From assembly GCA_028583605.1 (NCBI GenBank), contig CM053327.1:32482126-32546125 (forward strand): 64,000 bases of DNA, given 5' to 3'. The notes beneath the pieces were generated by a model, which saw only the letters and a program-made list of their open reading frames with translations, had not been told where the DNA came from and ran no database searches. The position numbers and the translations under genes are program-made. The DNA comes from Dastarcus helophoroides. Its lineage: Eukaryota; Arthropoda; Insecta; Coleoptera; Bothrideridae. Every line of letters starts with the position of its first letter. Position 1 is the stretch's first letter. This document shows, piece after piece, positions 12,430 to 24,791 of the stretch.

Positions 12430-15400
12430 TTATACCACTCTCTTTTGGTAGTTGTATGGACTTTTTGCATTAGTTTTTACATAATATAAACCATTGCTGT
12501 AATAAATAGGTACAATTTATAAATAAGGTTTATATAAAGGTAGGTAATAAAATTCTTAATATTGAACTGAAATTTAAACAATATTTGATTAAAAAAAAAC
12601 GAATTACTTCATCCCTTGCGCAAATAGTATTTTACATAATACTCACTCATATGTTTCAGCTTGTCCCATAAAAACATTAGTATCTTCTAGGCATCTACGT
12701 AATAAGGCGTCGTTAACAGTATGGCATTTTTTACTTTTAAATGCTCCTTTATCTCTTATTGTTTCCTCAAATAAGTAATACGCCCTGGCATGATTACAAT
12801 ATAAGCTCTCTGGTACTCTCCCTAAAATTTATACAGTTGCAAATACAGTATTCACAAGTATATTATCGTTATGTTTTAAATAGTTGAACAGTTGAATAAT
12901 AAATGATTGACTATTTTCAAATAGACGCTTTTTTTATACAGTTTATGGAACTGGCCACTGTATCAATATGGACACCACAACTATCACTCATCATGCGCAA
13001 TAAGAAACTTGATTTATGAGATCGCGCATTAAACATGTTTGGTGGCAACGTCTCAGCCGGTTGTGGTGTATTATATATCAACAGTCTACCGTAATTACTG
13101 TATTGCGCTTACATAATAAACCTGTGCTAGTTCCTAAAGTATACACTTAAATGAAATAATGTAAAGGACAAATTTAATCTCTCTGAATTTTTTTTCTGAA
13201 GTTCCAAGTTTAATTTTGAATTTGAAATATTAAAAAGTGTAAAATGGAAATTTCGATAAATATATGTATACATTACAGAATCAAAATAAAGTATTTTCGT
13301 ATATTTTATTTTTATGGAAAAGTATAAAGCATATTTAACAAATATAACGTAAGATACTTTATTATAAATTTATTTGGCTACTCTGGGAGTTGCAAAATAA
13401 TATCTTCGCATCCAGTTCCACAAAAATTTATTTGTGACCTGTGATTTTAAATCGATTCTAATTCCAAAATGATTTTACGTCAAAAAATAAGGTTTAGGGG
13501 TGAGGGAACTTTACCCACCATCCAAATGAAAAGCATTTCGCTGGCCCTGAGTGTTACAATATACAAACGACGATGCTCTGAGAAATTTACGACCTAACAA
13601 AGACACAAGACATTTTTTCTCTAATTTTTTTTTTAATTTTTCTACATAATCTCCTTGTAAGTCTCACTCTTTGCCCAGCGGTGCTTCATCTCTTTAACTC
13701 CTCCAAATAGTAATTGACGTTTTTCTCTGCAAAATAATTGTTCATGAAGGTGACTGACTCCTCATTTGATAAAAATCTCTGTCTTCCGAGTGCAATTTTA
13801 GATGAGAGAATGAAAATAAGTCGCCTGAGGTTAGGTCTGGTGAGTAAGGAGGATAGTCAAACAGCTTAAACCATAATTCCTGGATTTTCGCCATGGCGAA
13901 CGCGGAGATGTGTGACGGCGCATTGTCTTGGTGAAACAGGATTTTCTTTTTTTGCAAATGTGACCGTTTTTCCGCAATTTCTGCCTTCAGCTTGTCAAGT
14001 AATGATGCGTAGTATGCTCCTGTAACAGCTTTTCTTGTTAGAAGATAATCGATTAAAATAACTCCATGACTGTCCCAAAAAACCCATCACTTTCCCAGTC
14101 AAAAAAACAGTTTTTTGTTTTCTTTTGGAGTCGTTGCCCCCTTCGCACCGTTTGAGCTGTATTTCTGTTTCGGGCTTATAATGATGTATCCAAGTTTCAT
14201 CTATGTTAGCATTAGGGAACCCGCCACTGTCTTTTCCACATAGAATGTGCCACATGTGATACAAACCCAGGACCTCTAGCCACGTGAGGAAGCAAGGGGA
14301 AGAAGGCAGTCGAGAATGAGCCGAGTAGATATCGAGAGCATATGTAGAAGAGACCAATAAAGCGTGTTTTAAGTAAATTGTGTGTTATTGCATCGACAAT
14401 TAATTAAGTACCATCACTAGAGTTTACATCTATAGTAATTAATCGGCGCCAAAAGTCTGATTTGTTGCCCCTAAACTGCTCCAACAGAGCTTTGGAAATG
14501 TTCATTTAAACATGTTTTTGGTCTAACGTGAGCAAACGCGGCACTTAAAACGCGGACAGCTTTCTCATGCCTAAATCTTCACTCAATATTTGACAGTTCC
14601 TTGGTCATATCTCCCTCACCTAAATTCGACGATCGTTTAACACCATTTAGTGAACGTAAACGTTATCGTCAGTGGTTGCAGTTTTTGGACGACCCAAACG
14701 TTCATCGTTTCTCAAACTGGTACGGCCACGTTTAAATTCAGCTGCCCAAAATTTCACTGTGATAAATGATGGTGCAGAGTCCCCATATATACCAAGTCAT
14801 TCAATAAGTCCGAAGGATAAGTAAGAAAAAAACAAAATTTTGACAAAACTCGATTTTATTATTCAACATAGTTGCCTTCGAGGGCGATCGATACAACGAG
14901 TACAGCGATTTTCCAACTTTTCGATACCACTTTTATAATATTTCTCTTTATCGTCAAAATAGGCCTCAGTTTCATCGATTACTTCATCATTGAACTTAAA
15001 TTTCTGTCCAACAAGCATTCTCTTGAGATTTGAAAACAGGAAGAAGTCGCTGGGGGCTAAATCTAGAGAATACGGTGGGTAAGTAAGCAATTCGAAGCCC
15101 AATTTATTCAATTTTGCCATCGTTTTCATCGATTTGTGAGAGGGTGCATTGTCTTAGTGAAACAACACTTTTCCTTTTGCAAATGTGGCCGTTTCTTTGC
15201 GATTTCAGCCTTCAATCGATCCAAAAGTACACAGTAATAGCCGCTGTTGATGGTGGTTCCTTTTTGGAGATAATCGATGTATATTATTCCGTTCGCATCC
15301 CAAAATACAGAAGCCATCACCTTACCGGCCGACTGTTGCGTCTTTGCTCACTTTGGATTCGTTTCGTCGACTGCCGTCCACTCAGCTGACTGTCTTTTGG

Positions 15401-18400
15401 ATTCTGGTGTGTAATAGCGAAGCCATGTCTCATCCATTGTCACATATCGACGATAGAATTCCATTTTATTGCGGTTTAACAGCGCCTAACGCTCCTCTGA
15501 AGCATGGATTCGTTGTTTTTGGTCGACTGTGAGCTTACGCTGCACCCACTTTGCACAGAGCTTTCGCATACCCAAATGTTTGTGTAAAATGGTAAAAACA
15601 CTAACATCTGATATCTTTACAATGTCAGCTATCTCGTGCACCTCCAATTTGCGATCGTTCACAACCGATTTGTGGATTTTTTGATGTTTTCTGGAATAAC
15701 AGCCTCATTTGGCGTCCACTGCGCTCTGCCTTATTTGTGCTGGTACGATCACATTTAAATTCAGAAATTCACTTCTCTACCATTTGCCTCGATGGAGCAG
15801 AGCTCGCATAATGTTTATCAAGCCATTGTTTGGTTTCCACTGTATTTTTTTCATCAAAAGGCAATGTTTTATCAAAACTCGAAATTCACTTTTTTTCATT
15901 TTTTTTCAATAACAAAAGTTGCTTCACACAAAATGCTATAACTCACGAATCAATAGTCAAATTGCTGTCAAATTTATACACGTATCGTTTGAAGGTTAGT
16001 ACTAAATAAAAATCATATGGAAAAAAAATGTAGTAACGCCATCTATGTGCCATCCTATGGACTTGTTGAATGGACTATTAGAGTCCAGCTCATCTGTAAT
16101 TTGCTAAGGCGTATTACCTTTCAAAAACAAATATTTAATGACAGCTCAATACTCGATTTTTTCTTTTTCACCAAAGCGTTCACATCGACTTACTCAAACG
16201 ATTGTCAAACAACAACTACGCGTCCAAAATGAGTACCTATCAAAAGATACACAACTACATTCTCTAGCTTTTATTGACGAGTGCTGTCATCTTCACGTTA
16301 AGGTCAAAAACTTTTCAGACAACCCTCGTATTAATACTTGCTAATAACTATTTGTGGCTTTCTTTATAACATACATATATCGTAAATGTCGGGACAACCA
16401 GGTTGGAATCTTCCCCCGTTGGGATAGAAGTCAACGTGACCCAATGGGTCTGCTAATCCCAATATCTTCATATACGTATGAATTGCATCCACTAATTTAG
16501 CATCACTGCGATCAAGCTTAAATTCTGGTTTCATATCCATATACCCAGGACCTGCGGGATCTAAACCTAAAAAATTCAAACCATTACCAACATTAGAAAC
16601 GAGACTGCTATCAATTCGTTTGCAGAGGTGCAGAAGAAGGAACATTTGAATACTGAATGTGCTGATTTTTCTCGCTGAAGATCAAGGCTTATTAAGGAAC
16701 CAAAAATCACTAAGGAGAAATCCTGTCTATGATGAAATAATTTCAAAGTCTCATCATATACCAGTTCTTGTACAAGCAAGCTGGGAAACTGTCTCTTTTT
16801 TAAAGTTCAATCGCCTCGCAAAAGGCAACGCCATTATGCCTTCAGGGCAAGTATGATGCGGAAATAAGGATAGATGGCGATGAACCGCCTTCCTAAACAA
16901 GGATGGGTTGTAACTTTTGGGGAAAATTCCGTTCGATAACGAATTTCGTAGCTTGGAAGTTCTATAGAAAAAAGAGTCTCCGTAGACAGAAGTCCTCACT
17001 GTGTCAAACTGGACCGCACAGGAATTTGCTGTCTCCGACTGTCTAGTAGGCTTCAAGAATTTTGCCCTTGGGGGGATCAATCCTATTAGTTCCTGCAAGC
17101 ATCTTCCATGATAGTACTTGTAGAAAAGAGACAAGTCACCAACCATACGCCTGTGTTCTAGTGTTTTGAGAGAATCGGTCAGACTCTCGTCATCAATTAG
17201 GCGAATCGCTCTTCTTTGAATTGAATCGAAAATAGCTAAAGTGTGTTTTGGAGCTGAACTCCAAACATAAGAAAAGTATTCTAGTGTTAGCCTAACTTGA
17301 GCTTTGCACAGTGTTAATAGCTGATGAGATGTGAAGTACTTTTTAGCTCTAAAAAGAAAGCCTAGCTTCTGAGAGGCGTATTTGGCAATGGCGCGCACAT
17401 AATCGTCCCAAGAGAAGTTAGTGCTCGCATTCACTTCTAGGATAGATAGATTACATCCCATTGGAAGAATTTTACCGTCCATTAGTATGTTTGTTGCATT
17501 AACCCTTGATGTTTTCTTAGAGAAAACCGCAGCCTGAGTTTTTGAAGCGTTGTAGTCGACGAAATTGTTCTTACCCCATTGCAAAATAATCTTGAGATCC
17601 CGATTAATCATCTGTATCTGCTATTCCTTTAGTGGATCTGAAGCAGCGATAGACAATGGTTTGTCGGAGAAAAAAGATGACTCAAGGTTATTATCATCTT
17701 CGTAGCTGGATATAGGATTGGAAGTTGAAGCTAAGAGATTGTTTATGTGTAACAGAAATAAGGTAAGAGACAGAACAGACCCCTGAGGCACCCCTGCGTT
17801 AATCGCAAATGTCTCGGATAAGATGCCATCGACGACGACCTGAAGGGATCTGTCAGCGAGAAAAATGAATATCAAATGACAGAGTCCAGGAGGAAGACCA
17901 TAAGATGTTAATTTGGCGAGAAGAGATCGGTGCCAGACTCTGCCGAAAGCCTTTGAGATATCCAATGCCACAATCCTAGCCTCACCATGTTTTTCCATAG
18001 CTGAGTTACAGATATGAGTAACATATGCCAGTAGATCGCGAGTGGAACGTTGTTGTCTAAAATCGTATTGCCTATCGGAGATGATTCTATTTCTCTCCAG
18101 ATATTTGAGAATCTCGATGTTCATAACCTTTTCCATCACTTTAGATATAACAGGTAACAAATATATAAGGCGATAGTTGTTAGCCAGATTCCTTTTTTCC
18201 TTTTTAGGGACAGGCTGCACCCTAGCAGATTTCCAGATGTTAGGGAATACACCGTTGTTGTAAGAGAGTGTCAACAATTTGCTTAGGACAGGAGTCAACT
18301 CTGGGGCGCACTTCTTAAGAACAATAGCGGGAATACTATCAAGGCCAGAAGCTTTCGAGGTGTCGAGCTCAAGGAGAATCTTCCTGATTGTGCGTTGTCT

Positions 18401-20602
18401 GAAAACAACTTTAGGCATCGAAATGTCAACCTTAGGAAGAATAGGAGGTTCTGCGTTTCGAGAATCAAGATTGGAATTTTTAGCAAACATTAAGGCTAAC
18501 ATGTCAGCCTTTTTCTTGGAGGTAGTAGCAATATTGCTATTTTCATCGAGTAAAGGTGGAAAATTTGAAGGTGTAAAATTTTTTCCAATCGACTTTGTAA
18601 ATCCTCAAAAGGACCTGAAACCGTTCGACAGTTGATAAGCCTCTGGCGCAATTTTACGATCGAAATCACCTTTTACCTCGTCAATAACCTGTTTACAAGA
18701 ATTTCGTGCATCTACAAATATGGTCCGAGTCTCGACTGAGGGATTATTTCGCCAACGATGATATGCGCCATTTTTGCAGGAGACAGCCCGAGCACATTTT
18801 TTACTGAACCAAGATTTACTGAAGGCAGACTTCTTTTGGGAGTGGGGAATTGAGCATTCCTATACCAGTCAGAATAGTTTTCGTCATGGATTGCGGCGAC
18901 TAAGGAAGGGTTGTCTGAGTTAAAGCAGACTCCTGCCATGGGAAAGATGCAAAGAAGTCTTTTAATTCTTCCCAGTTTGCAGAGTTAAAGTGCCAAACTC
19001 TACGGAACTGCGCCTGGGAAGGAGGTGGCATATGAAGCGAACGAGAGGCTGCTACAAGCTTATGATCCGAATTTCCAAGAGGTGATGCTACAGAGATTTT
19101 AAACGAATTTGGTGAATTTGTAAGAAAAGGTGGAGTAGATTAGGTTGATGGGTATCTACATCAGGAATTCTTGTGGATTCCCCAACTAATTGCGATAGTC
19201 CACAAGTGATGACGAAAGCTTCTGCCACCCTTCCCGCGTCGTCAATTCGGAAAGAAAACCTTAACCAGAGGATGTTGTGTACGTTGAAGTCACCGAAAAG
19301 ACAACGGATAATTCGTCTGTAGGTTATTAAAGGTTACGGAGAGATAAGAAAAGAGCTGTCTGTATGAGGGTTCGTTTGGAGCCAAATAATGTAAACAAAT
19401 GAATATTGCTTCGTTTTTGGAGCAGATTTTCAGCCAAATCACATCATAATCAGCAGTCTCTTATGAAAATACCTGAAAAGAGATAAATCACCAACCATTC
19501 GCCCGTGCTCTCGTTCGAGAGAATCAGTCAAACTCTTATCATCAATTAGGCAAATCGCTCTTCTTCGAATTGAATCCAAAAGAGCCAAAGCGTACTTTGG
19601 GACTGACCTCCAAACATGAGAACAGTATTCTAGTGTTGGCCTAACTTGAGCTTTGTATAGAGTGAGCAGCTGATGAGATGTGAAGTACTCTTTTGCTCTA
19701 AAAAGGAAGCCTAACTTCTGGGAAGCAGACTTGGTAATGGAGCGTGCATGATCGTTCCAAGAGAAGTTGGTGCTCTCATTTACTCATAGAATAGACAGAT
19801 TAAATCCCATCGGGAAATCCGAAGTTTCATTCCAGAGTGGTAAACTATGGAATGAAATTTCGGACCCTTCGTGTTCCTGCTTAGAGAGGTTTTTCCACAT
19901 TCTTTAATTTGTACACAAAATAAATTTTTAACCTTACATATATTAACGTTTCTAATTATTTTCGATACAGTATTTTTAAATGATTAATTTACCTGTTATT
20001 CGACCAATTCTACCTTTCAGCCGATACCCTCCGACTCCTGCAACGTGGGCCCCCATGCTATGACCAATAAGATGGACATCATCTAAAGAGACGTTTTGTT
20101 TATACAACCAATGAACAAAATAACTCAAGATCGAACCAGCCTTAACTACACCTCGCATGGCGGATAAATATTCAAATTCACACAACACCGACCAATCCAC
20201 TCCAATGACATTATAATGACCAGTTTGTAAATAAGCTGGGAAATAAAAGTGTTTTAGGATTAGTCATACCTAAGTGGTATTTTACAGCGAACACAAGCAA
20301 ATTTTATAAATGTGTTAACATGAGAATTACCTTTTTTGATCATAAGGAAGACCTCTTCATTTATGCTACTTAAAAAACCGTGTATTACTATTTTGGTGGG
20401 GTTGCTGATATTGAATCCGGATTTTCTGAATCCCTCCGAATCACCAATGGTTAAATTAACCGATGGAAAGTTTCTAAAGCAATAAATACATCCAATGGAA
20501 TTTCTTAAAAATACTCTTAATTGTATTGGGCAACCGTCAACACTTATACTTGAACAATAAGCGAAAAATCGTCTTCTTCTGTCTTACTCCAAGGATAAGC
20601 AT
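12430..20602 (-). CDS. Neutral (pancreatic-type) triacylglycerol lipase, 6 exons
   Basis: Exons in transcription order are 20602-20550 (tentative), 20473-20331, 20235-19993, 16566-16375, 12821-12647 and 12496-12430 (stop 12432-12430). All junction phases agree, giving about 290 residues. The oxyanion-side strand is FNISNPTKIVIHGFLSS. The nucleophile elbow is LIGHSMGAHVAG (Ser) in exon 3, the catalytic Asp is in GLDPAGP (split across exons 3/4), VDFYPNGG..QPGCPD follows, and the catalytic His is in YCNHARAYYLF (exon 5). The protein ends VKTNAKSPY. The triad is complete, so an active secreted lipase or phospholipase is likely. The signal-peptide exon was not found and exon 1's 5' limit is uncertain. 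Two introns have swollen: 16374-12822 holds nested mariners and 19992-16567 holds LINE copies. Confidence 0.85.
12497..12646 (-). other. Last lipase intron (150 bp)
   Basis: The donor is gtgagt at 12646-12641 and the acceptor ttacag ends at 12497. Joining GA+C gives an Asp codon and continues the lipase frame into NGLYYVKTNAKSPY, so the splice is well supported by phase and by family homology. Confidence 0.75.
13568..16328 (-). mobile_element. Mariner element 1 (DD34D), interrupted by mariner 2
   Basis: The right end reads, on the minus strand, TACGAGGGTTGTCTGAAAAG. The left end near 13568 is a diverged version (ACGATGCTCTGAGAAATTT). Protein remnants on the minus strand are the N-terminus AVIKYLFLKGNTP at about 16140-16100, EFKRGRTSL and GRPK at about 14750-14680, DETWIHHY, and FHQDNAPSH with YSPDLTSGD at 13890-13820. 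The two late Asp residues are 34 residues apart, as in mariner DD34D transposases. Frameshifts and stops abound. Removing mariner 2 leaves about 1.48 kb, close to the usual 1.3 kb. It lies in a lipase intron. Confidence 0.8.
14791..16076 (-). mobile_element. Mariner element 2 (DD34D), inserted in mariner 1
   Basis: About 1.29 kb, bounded by inverted termini sharing CATTCAAYAAGTCC..AGGAT and flanked by TA-rich target (ccccatata on the left, ttagagtcc on the right). The minus-strand frame shows MDETWLRYYTPESK, a VFWDANGIIYIDYL strand, then DNAPSH and YSLDLAPSD with exactly 34 residues between the Asps. A frameshift and a CAA to TAA stop lie immediately before the second catalytic Asp, so it is inactive. 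It sits between the ELDS and GDSAPS codons of mariner 1. Confidence 0.85.
16797..19462 (-). pseudogene. LINE copy B (same family as copy A), near full RT, decayed
   Basis: Two long frames, 18502-17621 and 17611-16754, cover most of the RT and C-terminal domain. Visible motifs are VPKKEKRNLANNYR, ILKYLERNRIISDRQYDF, VALDISKAFGRVWH, GVPQGSVLSLTLFL and SSYEDDNNLESS (YEDD in place of YADD). The C-terminal FRKAVHRHLSLFP ends near 16830. Endonuclease remnants extend to about 19460. It is inserted in the lipase intron in the same orientation as the gene. Frameshifts and the altered active-site box indicate a dead copy. Confidence 0.85.
19463..19815 (-). pseudogene. Diverged LINE fragment B2
   Basis: The minus strand reads LALLDSI.RRAICLIDD, then GRMVGDLSLFRYFHK, which is the same C-terminal region as copies A-D but clearly more diverged. 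It abuts the 5' end of copy B, in the same orientation. It may be an older relative or a separate subfamily. Confidence 0.65.
19816..19905 (+). pseudogene. Possible LINE 3' tail
   Basis: The plus frame EVSFQSGKLWNEISDP ends FFHIL-stop, resembling the F....KLWNELP...F..FLK..L end of CR1-like ORF2 proteins. A short palindrome (cattcca...tggaatg) lies within it. It is too short for a firm call. Confidence 0.3.
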
Positions 20603-20726
20603 TTTAAAAGAAGAGCATTAAATACAAAATGATTAACATTACTATATTTATCACCTCAAATTTACATTAAAGCGTTGTTTATTGAGACGGGCAACAAATG
20701 GTTATTATGCATAAATGACACAAATA

Positions 20727-22224
20727 CGAGAGTAAATCAAATATGAACTGGAATTTCGATCATGTTGCCATGAGGACGTCAGGAGTGTGCGCATACTCTT
20801 AGACAGGTTAGATGGGGATATCACGTGACTTCCCGCGCTCAAGCGAATTCTGTTCTCGCCGTTCGTCATTGTCAATGCCATGAGTGAGCAAGAGGTTTAT
20901 CCGCACGTTGCACAGTGCATTATTATTAAATTTCTTGCCGTTGAAGGTGTAGAACCCGCCGAAATTCTTCGCAGACCAGAAGCACAGTTTGGGGATACTT
21001 GTTTGAAGAAAACTCAAGTGTACGAATAGCACAAAAAATTTTCTGAAGGACGAACTCAACTTGAAAATGAATCCCATTCCCGTCACACTGGTCCGAGCAC
21101 GGACCAGTGTGACTGCGACAATATTAACACTGTTCAACGCCTTTTGGAAGGTGATCGCCATTTAACTGTGGCTGAAATTGCAGCTCGGATAAAGATAAGC
21201 TTTGGAAGTTCTCAATCCATCATTACAGATGAGCTGAGGTCGAAAAATTTCAGCCACGTGGTGGGTACCTCGTCTTTTGACTGCAGAACAGAAACAATAA
21301 CGACTGGATATTTGTTGGACGTTTTCAACGTGAAGGTGATGATTTTTTGCAACGTATCGTTACATGTGACGAAACTTGGGTCCACTATTACACCCCTGAA
21401 TCCAAACAAGCAAGCCTGGAGGGAGAAGAAAGGGGGAAGATGCACCCATCAAGACAAAAACTAGCCTTTCAGCTGGAAAAGTTCTTGTGGGATTTTAAAG
21501 GACTTGTGCACGTCGATTTTTTGCATGAACGTCGAATGCTACCTTCTACTGCCAGCTATTGGATGACATATCGGCGGAAGAGGCGCGAATTTTTAGTCAG
21601 AAATGTGATTTTGCTTCACGACTCAGCCAATCTGACACATCAAAAATTGGAGGAAATGCTTTGGGCTACATTGGAACACCTTCCTTATAGTCCCCACTTA
21701 TCACCATGCGATTAGCATATGTTTGGTCCACTGGAAGAAGCTCTAGGAAGTGAGCGATTCCATAATGATGCTGCTGTTAAGACGTTTGCGAGCAATTGGC
21801 TGCAACCATGCCTCCCTTCTTTTTATGATGATGGCATTAAAAAACTCCCAATCCGTTGGGAAAAATGCATACCAAAATCAGGAGATTACAGTCGACTCCC
21901 GTTAAAGTTGCGCCCGTTAAAGTTGCACGCTCGTTAAAGTTGTACCGATGCGATCGTTAAAGTTGCGCGACTCCCGAGTTTTAGCGCCACTTTTGAATAA
22001 CCCACTCAACCGCGCAAGGTACAATAAAATATATATATTTTTCGACAATGGTAGGGAACTAGGGATAACGGGAAGTAGCAAGTTTAACGGTCGATATAGT
22101 ACGATGAGCGCAACTTTAGCGGGAGTCTACTGTATGTAGAAAAATAGTAAATAACTTTCATGTATGTATCTTGTACCAATAAATTTTTAAAAACAAATTC
22201 CTGTTTATATTTGACTTACCCTCG
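20727..22224 (+). mobile_element. Mariner element 3, carrying a MITE
   Basis: Inverted termini are TACGAGAGTAAATCAAATAT on the left and, reverse-complemented, TACGAGGGTAAGTCAAATAT on the right, each with a TA. The frame begins MSEQEVYPHVAQCIIIKFLA at 20880, with a stop and frameshifts later, and shows CDETWVHYYTPES, ILLHDSANLTH and YSPHLSPCDYMF. Only 29 residues separate the last two Asps where mariners have 34, so about five residues are deleted in the active-site loop. The C-terminus reads RWEKCI...GDY, then is cut by a MITE; VEK-stop follows after it. Net length is about 1.25 kb. Confidence 0.85.
21889..22132. mobile_element. 244-bp pogo/Tigger-like MITE with TA target duplication
   Basis: The termini CAGTCGACTCCCGTTAAAG and, inverted, CAGTAGACTCCCGCTAAAG match in 23 of 25 positions and start with CAGT; TA flanks both sides (21887-21888, 22133-22134). 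The left end repeats the unit CGTTAAAGTTGC four times at uneven spacing. There is no coding capacity. Its excision would rejoin GATTATGTAGAAAAATAG, restoring the usual G-D-Y-V-E-K-stop end of the mariner transposase. Confidence 0.85.
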
Positions 22225-22226
22225 TA

Positions 22227-23040
22227 TTATCAGTCAAAATTACCTTGTAAAAAGTGTAAAATATACACTCTCAGTCTCAGTGCTTTGGTTAACACTGCTA
22301 ACAACGGGGGCATCACTGGTTTTGAACCATTTTCTAAAGCAATACCCATTTGGAAAGATAACTAGAAAATAAATGATTATTATTATTATATGACTGTGAA
22401 GCTCGATAATATTGAAATAAGTAGTCTAGTAATAACGTGTATGGATTCCTTTAAGATAATTCACCGGCAGTTATAGTAGCAAGATTCTTGACCATTAGAT
22501 CTCCGCTGTATAAGCGAGACGTAAGCGCCACCATTACTCGATTTTTAACATAGAGTGTACGCGTGGATACAGTAACACAAATGTCCCGGCCGTTTTGGAG
22601 TAGAGCCGACAATAGTGCACTACTTATTCGACGAGTTTCCGCTTACATAATAAACCGAAGGACATCTAGGGTGCGGTTATGTTGCCATGACTTCAAGATG
22701 TTTCCCTAACATGCGGAAACAAGCATCGAAATCCTTGAGATGTATAATTGCGAGTCGCTATTACGCCACCATTAGAAATCCTCATATTTTACTATTTCAT
22801 TCTCAATATCACCTTACGTAGAATATTAATTTTTTATTAAAATCTATGAGACGGTTTGGCCGTAATAAATTAAAATCTCTTCGAAGACATTCTTCGTCAA
22901 TTAGACAATTTTTTTGTAATTTAACCGATTTTGTATCTATAATAGTTGAGGAGATCCCAATAATGAGACGTGAAATGGTACAAGTCTGTAGGCTTGCTTC
23001 TAAAATATTACTTTAAAATAGAACTTTCTACTTTCTTATT
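22227..23040. other. Intergenic region, no supported gene
   Basis: Between mariner 3 and the tandem duplication. The stretch at 22480-22690 is less AT-rich and shares a cttacataataaacc string with 13105-13120, possibly pieces of an unrecognised repeat or LTR. No gene is supported. Confidence 0.4.
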
Positions 23041-23042
23041 GT

Positions 23043-23810
23043 AAATTTAAAATTATTGACATTTCCAACCCTTACTTAATAGTTATGAATTTAAGGTTAG
23101 TTAAAATTGTGTTTCCCTGAAATCTTTCACCAGTTTCCTCGACATTTCCCATTTTAATTAATGATTTGGGTACTTAATTTAAAATGAAAATTTCAAAATA
23201 CTCGTTTAAATGTAGAATTGTTATTTTTTTTCGAATTGAATATTTAAATTCTTATCAATATTCCAAATTTAAAGCGTTAATTTTCAGTTTCTTTAATTGT
23301 GAATGTAAACCTGAAATTTTAACAAAAAACTCGAAATTTAGAGATTAAAGTTTAAATTTCAAAAAAAGAAACCCACAAATTTTAGAACAGTACCAAAATT
23401 GATTTTTTTTTAGAAACAGTAGGAAATTTAAAATTATTGACGTTTCCAACCCTTACTTAATCGTTATGAATTTAAGGTTAGTTAAAATTGTGTTCCTCTG
23501 AAATCTTTCACCATTTTCCTCGACATTTCCCATTTTAATTAATGATTTGGGTATTTAATTTAAAATGGAAATATCAAAATACGCGTTTAAACGTAAAATT
23601 TGTATTTTTTTTTCGAATTGAATATTTAAATTGTTATCAATATTCCAAATTCAAACCGTTAATTTTCAGTTTCTTTAATTGTGTACGTAAACCTGAAATT
23701 TTGACGAAAAACTCGAAATTTAGAGATTAAAGTTTAAATTTCAAAAAAAGGAAACCACAAATTTTAGAACACTAACAAAATTGATTTCTTTAGAAACAGT
23801 AAGAAAAAAC
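23043..23810. repeat. Tandem duplication, two units of about 381 bp
   Basis: AAATTTAAAATTATTGA followed by TTTCCAACCCTTACTTAAT recurs at 23043 and 23424. The two units stay closely similar over their full length, differing by scattered substitutions and small indels. No coding content. Confidence 0.85.
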
Positions 23811-23867
23811 TGATTGTATTAAGAGTAGCTCACAAAAAATTTTCTTTTTCTAATAATTTTGACTAAG

Positions 23868-24064
23868 AGACCAGAAATTGAAATACATGTCCCCCGAGAC
23901 CAAACAAGATTACACTTTAGCTAGTATCTCTCTGAAGATGATAGCTTGGCAATCGAAACGCGTTAGAGCAACCTTTGTTGTTGTTGTTGTGTTTTTTAAT
24001 CTTTCTTGGTTTCGGTTTCAATTTTTAAAGATAACCAAGGACTAGTCCGTCCCACCAAAAAAAA
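23868..24064. repeat. Foldback MITE, copy 2 (left arm internally deleted)
   Basis: The right arm is complete, from AGTATCTCTCTGAAGATG to GTCCCACCAAAAA. The left arm is reduced to remnants of the GAAATACA..CCAAACAAGATTA segment. A short GTT microsatellite expansion sits at 23975-23990. Confidence 0.75.
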
Positions 24065-24791
24065 GACCAGAAGAAAAGCGAATTTTAAAGCCCATGTTTA
24101 AAAATTAAAGTAGAAACCTGTAAGCTTTTTTGCATAAGTTTTGAGGTTTTTACTGTTTTATCCAACTCGGCAGTTAAACTCAAAAAGTATTTTTTTTATT
24201 TTTATTTTTAAATTTTTAAACACTCAACTGGAAAAAATCAAAATATCGAGAGGTTAAAATGAAAATTAAAAAACCCCAAATTACAAAAAAAATGAAAACT
24301 GGAACAAAATCCAAAGTTGTTTAAAGAAAGAAACCTCTCCGAATTTGGAGTTCAAACATGACATTCTTAAAATCAAAAATGTCAGATATTTTTGAAGTGA
24401 AAACTTCGTTAGGCGCGTTGTGCGGTTTTAAATTGGGAGAAAAATTATGTTAGCATCACGCTAATTTGCGTTACCGTTATGAAATTTCCGAAAATAGTTC
24501 CTAGAATTTTGACGATTTAATAGACATTAATATTGATAGACATTTTAATTATTTATTTTTATTTAAATAAAAAAGTAGAAATTCCGGGAAAAATCTTTTT
24601 GAAAATTGCATGTTGGCTGTTCTGACTTTTTTTGGGAAACTAGAATCATTTCCAAAATTTTACTTTTTTTCGAAAGTCGATATATTCTGAAAATCTTTTG
24701 GAAAATTTTGGGGAAGATATTTTTCGGAAATTTTGACTTCTTCGTACTTATTTCGCGAAAGTGGACTCATTTCAATATTGTGTCTTATTTT

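Noticed and set aside
13100..13125. LTR of a retrotransposon (shared cttacataataaacc with 22640-22660)
   Set aside because: Only a short shared string; no TG..CA ends or paired LTRs were found.
16364..16386. Stop codon TAA directly after CPDIYDICML as the end of the lipase
   Set aside because: A gtatgt donor lies just before it, and splicing to 12821 restores the family's C-N-H catalytic region in phase, so the read-through end is an intron artefact.
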